NCBI GenBank assembly: GCA_026874595.1
Contig: CM049309.1
Span: 92,778,723-92,842,722, forward strand
Source of the DNA: Sipunculus nudus
Lineage: Eukaryota; Annelida; Sipuncula; Golfingiida; Sipunculidae
Length of the DNA: 64,000 nt
Reading direction: 5' to 3'
The notes under the pieces: model-generated
What the model saw: only the letters and a program-made list of their open reading frames with translations
Database searches by the model: none
Told to the model about the DNA's origin: nothing
Position numbers and translations under genes: made by a program
Shown here: positions 56,427-63,002 of the stretch, in pieces
Layout of the letters: the number at the start of each line of letters is the position of its first letter
How positions within the stretch are numbered: the first letter of the stretch is position 1

Positions 56427-58448
56427 ATGGCACGTTTTAGCGTGTTAAAACCACGAGGTATTTCATCGGTAGGAAGATCTGCTTCAGGATTTTCAAAAGT
56501 TGGAATAAGTGGAGCAGCGGGGAAACGTGTATTTCAAAGAGCGGGTCCGAGCAGCGGTTTAACGCAAGCCGCCAAATTAAGAAGACCTAATTTTAAACCG
56601 AATCGTATTCATCCCGCCCGCCCGCCACCCCGTGCCACCGTTGGACAACCACCCGCCCGGGGCGGTGGACCAGCGCCCGCCCGTCCACCGGGACCTGTAC
56701 GTCCACCAGCCCAGCCGCGCCCGCCAGGTGTTCCGCCCCGAGCGGGTCCGCAATCCCGGGCGCCGCCTGTCCGGGGCAGACCGCTGCCTGTCCGGGGACC
56801 ACCGCCGCCCCATCGTCCGCCTGGTAGCGGTCCCCCGAGGAGAAGACTTCTAGTTCGTCCTCACGCACGGCCGGCGCCCAGTAGGATTGTTCCTAGAAAA
56901 CCTCCGATACAACGGGGTCCTCCATTTGCCCAAATGAGACGTCCTCCATTAAAAAGAAAAGCCCCAATAATATCACAACATCCTAAACCGAAACGGCAAA
57001 AAACTATGGCTTCTGTTAAAAGTAAAAGAGGAGTCAGATCAACCCGCGCCCGTCCTCAACCTCCTAAAGGAAAACGGCCGAGAACACAACAAAAACAACC
57101 TAAAAAGACTAAAAAAACATCAAAAAAGGAAGACATCCAGAAAAAACAACAACAAATGGAAGAACTTAAGAACAAACGAGAAGAAGCAAAGAAAAAACAA
57201 CAAATAAGAGAAGAAAAGAAGAAAAAAGAAACGAAAAAAGACGAACAAAAGAAAAAAGAAGAGAAGACAGACGAAAAAAAGAGAAAAGACAATGAAGAAA
57301 ACAAGAAAAATGACAAAAAAAAGAAAAAAAATGAAGAAAAAAAGAAAAAAGACGAAGAAGAAAAAAAGAAAAAAGAAGAAGAAGAAAAAAAGAAAAAAGA
57401 AGACGATGAGAAAATGAAAAAAGAAGAAGAAAAGAAAAAAAAGAAGAAAAAATATAAAAAATGGGTACAAAGATTAGCAGGAGCTGCTGTATTTGCTGGA
57501 TCAACATATTTGATGACACAAGGAAAAATGAATTTGAATGATCATCAAAATAAACAAGGTGCTAATGAGCAAATGAATTCTGCAGCAAATGGAACTGGTG
57601 CTATGTTATCCCAAGGAGTGGTTCCTATTGGTGGAAACCAATACACTGTCCCTGCAGAATCCCGTGAAAATTTTTCACAAATGGCAGAAGGATACAATAA
57701 AATGGCAGAAACATTAGAAAAATCAGATGCCGCAGGTAAATTTCCAGCGCAGGAAAAAAAGATTGAAAAATTACAAGAAAAAGTAAATGATTATTTAGAA
57801 AATAAAAATATAAAAGAAGGAAAAGAAGAATTACAAAAATTAAAAAATGCTTTGGATAAAGTGCAAGACAGTATTGACAGTAAAGCTAAAAAAGTTCAAA
57901 GCGGAATAAAAAAAGTTAAAAAATTAGGATATAAAGCAGCAGCGAAAAAGACTTTAAAAAAAGTGGTACAAAGTAAAGAAGGACAAGTCATATTAAAGGG
58001 TGTCCAAAACGAAGCTTTAAAAAGTATGGGAATTGAAGGAATTGAACAAATGGCACCGGATATTTTAGGAAATGCCGCTACAAGTTTCGGTGTGGATAAA
58101 GAAGTTGGGGAAATGGCAGGTAATATGTTAAATAATATTATTTCTCAACAATTGCAAAGGCAAACGAAATTTTATAAAAAAACAGAACAACCACGGGTAA
58201 AAGATGTGGCGAGTGGTTTAGGGATGAATGAAAACACCACACGATCTATAGCTAAAGCGTACGGGCAAGGAGTAGAGCAAGCGATAGCTATGGCTCCTAA
58301 AACCACTTATACATTAGGAAAAGTCGCTAAACGGATTGGTTCAAAAGCGGCTCGAAAACGTCCTATAGGAACAGGAACGACATCCGACATGTTAAAGATA
58401 TATAATGAAGGGCAATCGACTTTAAGTCGTATTTCAAAAGCGAAATGA
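56427..58448 (+). CDS. Unknown 673-aa protein: Pro/Arg block, Lys/Glu helix, membrane segment
   Basis: I do not recognise it; it may be a virion core or minor protein (inference). Parts in order: a basic Ser/Gly-rich start (1-60); a Pro/Arg/Gly block (about 65-215) encoded by strikingly GC-rich DNA; a Lys/Glu-rich stretch (about 225-345), likely a single alpha helix or coiled coil; and a hydrophobic segment (about 350-365, AGAAVFAGSTYLM). A helical C-terminal half follows, with a coiled coil (about 420-500) and a glycine-containing region near 520-590. Highly basic patches could bind DNA. It overlaps the next ATG (ATGA at 58,445-58,448). The opposite-strand Phe/Ser frames here are artefacts of the Lys/Glu codons. 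Confidence 0.8.
   Translation: MARFSVLKPRGISSVGRSASGFSKVGISGAAGKRVFQRAGPSSGLTQAAKLRRPNFKPNRIHPARPPPRATVGQPPARGGGPAPARPPGPVRPPAQPRPPGVPPRAGPQSRAPPVRGRPLPVRGPPPPHRPPGSGPPRRRLLVRPHARPAPSRIVPRKPPIQRGPPFAQMRRPPLKRKAPIISQHPKPKRQKTMASVKSKRGVRSTRARPQPPKGKRPRTQQKQPKKTKKTSKKEDIQKKQQQMEELKNKREEAKKKQQIREEKKKKETKKDEQKKKEEKTDEKKRKDNEENKKNDKKKKKNEEKKKKDEEEKKKKEEEEKKKKEDDEKMKKEEEKKKKKKKYKKWVQRLAGAAVFAGSTYLMTQGKMNLNDHQNKQGANEQMNSAANGTGAMLSQGVVPIGGNQYTVPAESRENFSQMAEGYNKMAETLEKSDAAGKFPAQEKKIEKLQEKVNDYLENKNIKEGKEELQKLKNALDKVQDSIDSKAKKVQSGIKKVKKLGYKAAAKKTLKKVVQSKEGQVILKGVQNEALKSMGIEGIEQMAPDILGNAATSFGVDKEVGEMAGNMLNNIISQQLQRQTKFYKKTEQPRVKDVASGLGMNENTTRSIAKAYGQGVEQAIAMAPKTTYTLGKVAKRIGSKAARKRPIGTGTTSDMLKIYNEGQSTLSRISKAK
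58399..58406 (+). promoter_or_regulatory. Possible TATA box for the penton-like gene
   Basis: TATATAAT inside the end of the 673-aa gene, 46 bp before ATG 58,445. Weaker match than the others. Confidence 0.4.
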
Positions 58449-59755
58449 ATCAGGACCACGTTTACGCGTATTCTCAATTCAATCCAGACGAGCAAGTTTT
58501 TGTAGCCCATTTAACCCGTCCTTTGTACAATCCGACACAGTCATGGGAAGTCGCTTGCGATATGATCACCTACCCCCGACAGAAAGGTGTATGTTTTCCC
58601 AAACAAGCTACAATGAAACTAGCATTATACAAAACCGATGCGGAAAGTTCACATGATATTGATAACATGAAACTGTTTCCAAATTTAAAACGAAATTTAA
58701 ATTTTGAAAACCCTTCAAAGGATTTAGTTACATTTATAACGTGCAATGAAGATGTGGAATACGAACCAACAGTAACATTTGATTTAGGTTGTGATGTCAA
58801 TTTTACACCGGAAGAATATACCAATTATTTAAACGGGGCATTAAAAGTATTATTTGAAAATACACCTTGCAAAGGAAAAAAGTCCATGCGTGGCGACCAA
58901 ATTGATGTAAATAATGATAATTCCCCGAAATACGCCCGTGATTTTATGTTTGAATTTAAATACGATAAGAATACTGAAAAATTAACTTTAACGATGGAAT
59001 TTATTAAAAATAAAGGGGAAGTGAATAAAACAGATATTTTTACAGATTATATTTATGGGATTTATTGTTCGTCAGGTATTTTAAGTTATTTTGGTGTCAC
59101 GCAAGACGTGACATTATTTTTTCCATTAAATCATTTTAGAAAAAATCATGTTTTATTTAAATACAATACGGAAAGGGTCATATGCAATTTTATTGAACCG
59201 GAAAAAGTATTGGAATTTACAACAGTGCCAAAAAAATTATTAGGAAAGGTCATTTTAAATCGAAATAAATCGTGGGCAGATAACGGAACATCAAAAAGTA
59301 CATGGCCCAACTGGGAACGTTTAACGATGAGTTACGAATTTGAAAAAGTAAATTACATGTCAGAATCCCGTACGTTTATGCTTTCGTGCAATTTAATTAC
59401 ACCGAGCTATATTTGGGGACGCGAAGATCAAGAAAGCCGTGCGGATATGTACCCGTTGTTAGTCTGGCCGTCTGGGGCACGTGGACATTACGAACCGAAA
59501 AGTTTAAAATTTTTCCCGGTGCAACCGACTCAAGAAACCAATGTCGTTATTTTTAAATTGCAAGATATGGATTCCCATCACACGTTAATGTTAGAAAAAG
59601 GGAACGTGGTAGTCGGATTACTTTTCCGGTATAACCCAACACCCAAGCACAGTATATTTTATCAACCAATCACGTATCCCCGTCGTTGGGACGAGTCTTC
59701 TGATTGGTCCGATATGATCCAGTCGTATGACATGAGCTACCCGTCTTTCTATTGA
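58445..59755 (+). CDS. Candidate penton-like minor capsid protein
   Basis: 436 residues. The N-terminal pattern VAHLTRPLYN, then SWEVACDMITYP, matches the start of Polinton minor capsid (penton) proteins, where a leading strand and a 'WEV-L-I-YP' block open the jelly roll (family knowledge; my match is by eye). The remainder is beta-rich in look, with few charged runs and many aromatic residues. It would form the fivefold vertices of the capsid. It follows the 673-aa gene with a 4-nt ATGA overlap. It could instead be another jelly-roll structural protein; a structure prediction would settle this. Confidence 0.75.
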   Translation: MNQDHVYAYSQFNPDEQVFVAHLTRPLYNPTQSWEVACDMITYPRQKGVCFPKQATMKLALYKTDAESSHDIDNMKLFPNLKRNLNFENPSKDLVTFITCNEDVEYEPTVTFDLGCDVNFTPEEYTNYLNGALKVLFENTPCKGKKSMRGDQIDVNNDNSPKYARDFMFEFKYDKNTEKLTLTMEFIKNKGEVNKTDIFTDYIYGIYCSSGILSYFGVTQDVTLFFPLNHFRKNHVLFKYNTERVICNFIEPEKVLEFTTVPKKLLGKVILNRNKSWADNGTSKSTWPNWERLTMSYEFEKVNYMSESRTFMLSCNLITPSYIWGREDQESRADMYPLLVWPSGARGHYEPKSLKFFPVQPTQETNVVIFKLQDMDSHHTLMLEKGNVVVGLLFRYNPTPKHSIFYQPITYPRRWDESSDWSDMIQSYDMSYPSFY

Positions 59756-59764
59756 GCAGGAGGC

Positions 59765-59772
59765 TATATAAA
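59765..59772 (+). promoter_or_regulatory. TATA box for the 223-aa gene
   Basis: TATATAAA, 42 bp before ATG 59,807. A second TATAAAG lies at about 59,787. An out-of-frame ATG at 59,795 would precede the true start if transcription began early. Confidence 0.55.
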
Positions 59773-59806
59773 CCCGGTCCGAATTTTATAAAGGCATGGT
59801 GAAAAG

Positions 59807-60478
59807 ATGGATTTCACATCACAAGCCGACAAATATGCGCCTTCGTACGCATCGAATTCCGGTTTAAACAAACCTGCTGTGAATTTTGCTTGTAATTTAT
59901 TGTACAATTGGGTAAAAGGAAACGTCCCTTTACCGAAATCGCAAGTGGATTTACTATATAAGTACGACATCGATACATTAGTCACTCCTGAATCTTCTTA
60001 CCAGGAACGTAAAAAGTTTTTAACTAAAACAGAACAAGGACGTAAAATCCGGGATTTTTTATCAAAAGAATTATGCAAAAATTGGTGTACAAAGAAACCG
60101 GAGAAGGACCCCCCACCCAATTCGAAACCCCGTTCACAGAAAAACAATCATCCGGAAGACGAGTTTTACGAGACACTGCCCGAAGACAGGTACGATCCCC
60201 TCCCCGCCGAAGAACAATATCACGAAGAGAACGGCGAGTACCCGTACCCCGAACCTATTCCTACCGTGATCCGTCCCCGCCGTCCCCAAGGGGTACGGAG
60301 GAGGAGGAGGAGGTACGCCCCGTATACCATCCCACGCCGTCCCGTATATTACGAAGAGGACGAGGAATATTCAGAAACGTCCGAACCACAAGAGGAGGAG
60401 GAGGAGGAGGAAGTTCCCGTGGAAGAGATTTGGGAAGAAATGGACGAACCCCCGAGACAAAGGAGAAGAAAGACATAA
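59807..60478 (+). CDS. Unknown 223-aa protein with acidic tail
   Basis: I do not recognise it. The first ~100 residues look folded and helical (NFACNLLYNWVKGNVPL, then FLTKTEQGRKIRDFL). The rest is low-complexity: Pro-rich, then an Arg run (about 155-165), then a Glu-rich acidic tail. This layout is seen in DNA-binding or scaffold-like virion proteins (inference). A second frame on the same strand (60,073-60,525) overlaps the low-complexity part. Its TAA stop lies in a CATAAAAA box before the integrase gene. Confidence 0.75.
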   Translation: MDFTSQADKYAPSYASNSGLNKPAVNFACNLLYNWVKGNVPLPKSQVDLLYKYDIDTLVTPESSYQERKKFLTKTEQGRKIRDFLSKELCKNWCTKKPEKDPPPNSKPRSQKNNHPEDEFYETLPEDRYDPLPAEEQYHEENGEYPYPEPIPTVIRPRRPQGVRRRRRRYAPYTIPRRPVYYEEDEEYSETSEPQEEEEEEEVPVEEIWEEMDEPPRQRRRKT

Positions 60479-60528
60479 AAACCCGTAACGTCAAACGTGA
60501 AGTGGATTTTTATTTTCCTTTTTAGACA

Positions 60529-61593
60529 ATGGAGAAGGCTTTTGAAAAAGGTCCGTACGCTTTTACGGGCGATGCTAAAAAACTAGCTCAAAGAGCTGGC
60601 GTTTCTCGGGAAAAAGCAGCAGAATTTTTAGGACGGCAAAATGCGTACACGTTGTTTAAACCGGTCCGTCGAAAATACAGGCGAAGTAAAACGTTGGTAG
60701 GAGGTCTCGACGCCCAGTGGCAGGGGGATTTAGCTGATATGCAAAAATTAGCGCATTACAATAAAAATTACCGGTACATTTTAACGGTCGTGGATATTTT
60801 ATCGAGGTTTGCTTGGGCGGTGCCATTAAAAGATAAATCGGGCATTCATGTGAAAAATGGGTTGGAATCTATTTTCAAATCCAGTAAAAGGATCCCTCAA
60901 AAATTACAAACGGATGAAGGGTTAGAATTTCGGAATAAACAAGTTCAAGAATTAATGCACGATCATGATATCACATGGTTTGCAACAAGAAACCGGGACG
61001 TGAAAGCAAGTTTAGTGGAACGGTTTAACCGTACGTTAAAACGACGTTTGTTTGCAGCCATGACTCATCATAATACCCGGCAATGGTTGAACGATTTACC
61101 TCAAGCTATTGACGAATACAATTCCCGCCCGCACACATCCCATGGCATGGCCCCGAAAGACGTGACATCGAAAAATCAAAGCAAAGTATGGCGGATTTTA
61201 TACGGGCATCCAAAAGATTTACACCGGGAAACATCCAATAAGAATATATTTAAACCGGGGACCAAAGTGGTATTAAGCAGTGTGAAGAAAAATACATTTG
61301 CTGAACAGGGGTACATTCCCCGTTGGACGGAAGAAACGTTTACGGTAAAACGGATGTATCCAGAAGTCGGGGGTGTGGACGTGTACGAAATTGAAGACGA
61401 AGAAGGAGAACCTATAAAAGGTCGATTTTACCGGGAAGAATTACAAAAAGTAAGTACACCCCGTCCGGCTAAAGTAGAAGAAAAAGTATTAGAACGCAAA
61501 AAAGGATGGAAATTGGTGAAATGGAGAGGGTATCCGGAAAAATACAGCACATGGGTAAAAATAAAAAAACGGCGTGGTGCTCGAAAAGTTTAG
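60529..61593 (+). CDS. int: rve-family integrase with C-terminal chromodomain
   Basis: Joins element DNA to the host chromosome (family knowledge). 354 residues, ATG at 60,529. Catalytic residues of the retroviral-type core: Asp67 (WQGDLADM), Asp129 (LQTDEGLEF) and Glu164 (LVERFNRTL). There are 34 residues between the last two, close to the usual 35. No classical HHCC zinc finger is seen at the N-terminus. Near the C-terminus, WKLVKWRGYPEKYSTW is a clear chromodomain core, which may guide insertion to modified histones. The gene is intact, and its 3' end overlaps the next small gene. A weak TATA-like CATAAAAA (60,474-60,481) lies 55 bp upstream and includes the preceding stop. Confidence 0.93.
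   Translation: MEKAFEKGPYAFTGDAKKLAQRAGVSREKAAEFLGRQNAYTLFKPVRRKYRRSKTLVGGLDAQWQGDLADMQKLAHYNKNYRYILTVVDILSRFAWAVPLKDKSGIHVKNGLESIFKSSKRIPQKLQTDEGLEFRNKQVQELMHDHDITWFATRNRDVKASLVERFNRTLKRRLFAAMTHHNTRQWLNDLPQAIDEYNSRPHTSHGMAPKDVTSKNQSKVWRILYGHPKDLHRETSNKNIFKPGTKVVLSSVKKNTFAEQGYIPRWTEETFTVKRMYPEVGGVDVYEIEDEEGEPIKGRFYREELQKVSTPRPAKVEEKVLERKKGWKLVKWRGYPEKYSTWVKIKKRRGARKV
61413..61420 (+). promoter_or_regulatory. TATA box inside the integrase gene
   Basis: TATAAAAG in CCTATAAAAGG. The first ATG downstream is 61,506, the candidate start of the small membrane protein. Confidence 0.5.
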
Positions 61594-61796
61594 CGTTGTT
61601 TATTACCCAATTATCGATCATATCTATTTTAATCATTACGGCATTAACTATTTTAGCGGGGAATTTTTGCAATCCGGAAGACAGGACATACTGGGCAGGA
61701 GTGTTATCAGCTTCGGCGGGGTATATTATGCCGACCCCGAAACTGAAACGTATAAAAAGAGGTATGGAAAATGAATCGGGTATTCCGTTTGAATAA
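61506..61796 (+). CDS. Small single-pass membrane protein
   Basis: 96 residues from ATG 61,506, or 81 from ATG 61,551 (same frame). I do not recognise the family. A hydrophobic helix of about 25 residues (SLALFITQLSIISILIITAL and onward) is followed by a short conserved-looking tail, RTYWAGVLSASAGYIMPTPK, and a basic, then acidic end. It overlaps the integrase 3' end by 88 nt (or 43 nt from the later ATG). Its stop overlaps the next start (TAATG). It may be a virion or host-membrane protein (inference). Confidence 0.65.
   Translation: MEIGEMERVSGKIQHMGKNKKTAWCSKSLALFITQLSIISILIITALTILAGNFCNPEDRTYWAGVLSASAGYIMPTPKLKRIKRGMENESGIPFE
61751..61758 (+). promoter_or_regulatory. TATA box for the 184-aa gene
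   Basis: TATAAAAA, 45 bp before ATG 61,796, inside the small membrane protein gene. Confidence 0.55.
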
Positions 61797-62350
61797 TGCG
61801 GGCCAGATTAACCACAGCGACAGGGTTTGGGACCCGTGGAGTACGAACACGGGCCGGTTTATTGGGCGGGGGGCAATATAAATTGAATACCAATTTGATG
61901 CAAGCTGTAAATATTAAACCCAATACAGCGTTCATTCGACCGCAACCTCTACCGATGCAAGGGAAAAAAGGTAGTGTGCCTTTAGTTCCGGAAGACATGT
62001 TATTTTCTCAGGGCTACCATGTCGAAAAACCCAGGATCGATTTTGAACGAATGGGTGTAGGTCCTCCGACTGATGCCCAGCAACGGGATGCCGCCATGTA
62101 CAACCAGTTTAAGAAAAATTATTTAGCTCCACATGCGACTTATTTGCCTTATGAAGAACGCTTCCAGTTACCGTTCCGTCAGATGCAAGAACAAGACCAA
62201 TCGCCTTACGGGACTTTAGCTTACCCGGCCGAGATGTTTGGTGCTGTGGAAGAAGAACCGTTAGTGTACCAGGAAGATTATGAGGAAGAACCCCCATTAA
62301 AACGGGAACGGCGAGAAGTCAGAAGAAAGCGGGTCAAATTGTACTATTGA
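61796..62350 (+). CDS. Unknown 184-aa protein
   Basis: I do not recognise it. It has a glycine/arginine-rich basic start and a middle rich in Pro, Gln and aromatic residues. An acidic patch (EEEPLVYQEDYEEEPP) precedes a very basic end (KRERREVRRKRVKL). No membrane segment. It starts in a TAATG overlap with the previous stop. The opposite-charge tail suggests binding to DNA or to another virion protein (inference). Confidence 0.7.
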   Translation: MRARLTTATGFGTRGVRTRAGLLGGGQYKLNTNLMQAVNIKPNTAFIRPQPLPMQGKKGSVPLVPEDMLFSQGYHVEKPRIDFERMGVGPPTDAQQRDAAMYNQFKKNYLAPHATYLPYEERFQLPFRQMQEQDQSPYGTLAYPAEMFGAVEEEPLVYQEDYEEEPPLKRERREVRRKRVKLYY

Positions 62351-62358
62351 GCAAAAAG

Positions 62359-62366
62359 TATAAAAG
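62359..62366 (+). promoter_or_regulatory. TATA box for the 51-aa gene
   Basis: TATAAAAG, 42 bp before ATG 62,401 and 8 bp after the previous stop codon. It argues against the upstream TTG start at 62,347. Confidence 0.6.
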
Positions 62367-62400
62367 GCCAGCACAGAAACGGTTAAGCAATCGTTTCATC

Positions 62401-62556
62401 ATGAAACGTGCAAAGAAACAGAAGCTTTCGTCAGGCAAAGCCGTAAAACGAAATTTGACGAGCATCAATACCCTCAAGGACAAAGGGTATATATATTTAG
62501 CAGGACGTAATTATCCTAAGTGGTACGGAGGACGAACATGGTACACTCAAAATTAA
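62401..62556 (+). CDS. Small basic protein, 51 aa
   Basis: Starts at the first ATG after the TATA box. The N-terminal half is Lys/Arg-rich (MKRAKKQKLSSGKAVKR) and the second half is aromatic (YIYLAGRNYPKWYGG). No known family was recognised. It may be a condensing or core peptide (inference). It overlaps the next gene by 19 nt in another frame. Confidence 0.55.
   Translation: MKRAKKQKLSSGKAVKRNLTSINTLKDKGYIYLAGRNYPKWYGGRTWYTQN
62488..62496 (+). promoter_or_regulatory. TATA box for the 144-aa gene
   Basis: TATATATAT, 50 bp before ATG 62,538, within the 51-aa gene. Confidence 0.45.
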
Positions 62557-62972
62557 AATGTAAACGCAAATTAAAACATAAAGTGAAAAAAACGAAAAAA
62601 CAATATGAAAAGGCCAAAAAACAAATTCGTAAAGATGCTAAAGAATGTTTTGACAAGAATGAACCTCGTCCTCAGTGGTATCAGAAATTAATGAACCCTT
62701 TAACGGGCGGAACTCCTGGGCAAAAAGGCGAGTACCGTCCGGTAAGAACTGGTGTGCAAGAAAAATGGTTACGTAGAATCCCTGGACGGTTTACTCAACC
62801 TGGCGAGACTCGACGTGAACCTTATACTGCGGGTACGGTTTATGACAGTTATGTCCCCACTGCTACAGAAGAACGTGAACCGTCCTTGATTATGACCCCG
62901 AGACCCCGTCCCTCACCAGTGATCACTCGGGAAGTCGGTGAAGACGGGTACTATAACATTCAACCTATATAA
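62538..62972 (+). CDS. Unknown 144-aa basic protein
   Basis: From ATG 62,538. The first ~45 residues are strongly basic (KCKRKLKHKVKKTKKQYEKA). A Pro/Gly/Arg-rich middle follows and an acidic, Tyr-containing end (EVGEDGYYNIQPI). No family was recognised. The charge layout resembles small core or DNA-condensing proteins (inference). Its TAA stop (62,970-62,972) is part of the next TATA box. Confidence 0.65.
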   Translation: MVHSKLKCKRKLKHKVKKTKKQYEKAKKQIRKDAKECFDKNEPRPQWYQKLMNPLTGGTPGQKGEYRPVRTGVQEKWLRRIPGRFTQPGETRREPYTAGTVYDSYVPTATEEREPSLIMTPRPRPSPVITREVGEDGYYNIQPI

Positions 62973-62973
62973 A
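62966..62973 (+). promoter_or_regulatory. TATA box overlapping the upstream stop codon
   Basis: TATATAAA at 62,966-62,973 includes the TAA stop of the 144-aa gene. ATG 63,003 follows 37 bp after its first base. Confidence 0.6.
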
Positions 62974-63002
62974 GCAAAAACTTTTAGGGAAACCAAACAA
63001 TT

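Noticed and set aside
56577-56868. Minus-strand frames in the GC-rich block
   Set aside because: Antisense shadows of the Pro/Arg/Gly codons of the 673-aa gene; no start context or motifs.
57056-57519. Minus-strand Phe/Ser/Leu-rich frames that look like membrane proteins
   Set aside because: They are the antisense of AAA/GAA/AAG codons in the Lys/Glu-rich part of the 673-aa gene.
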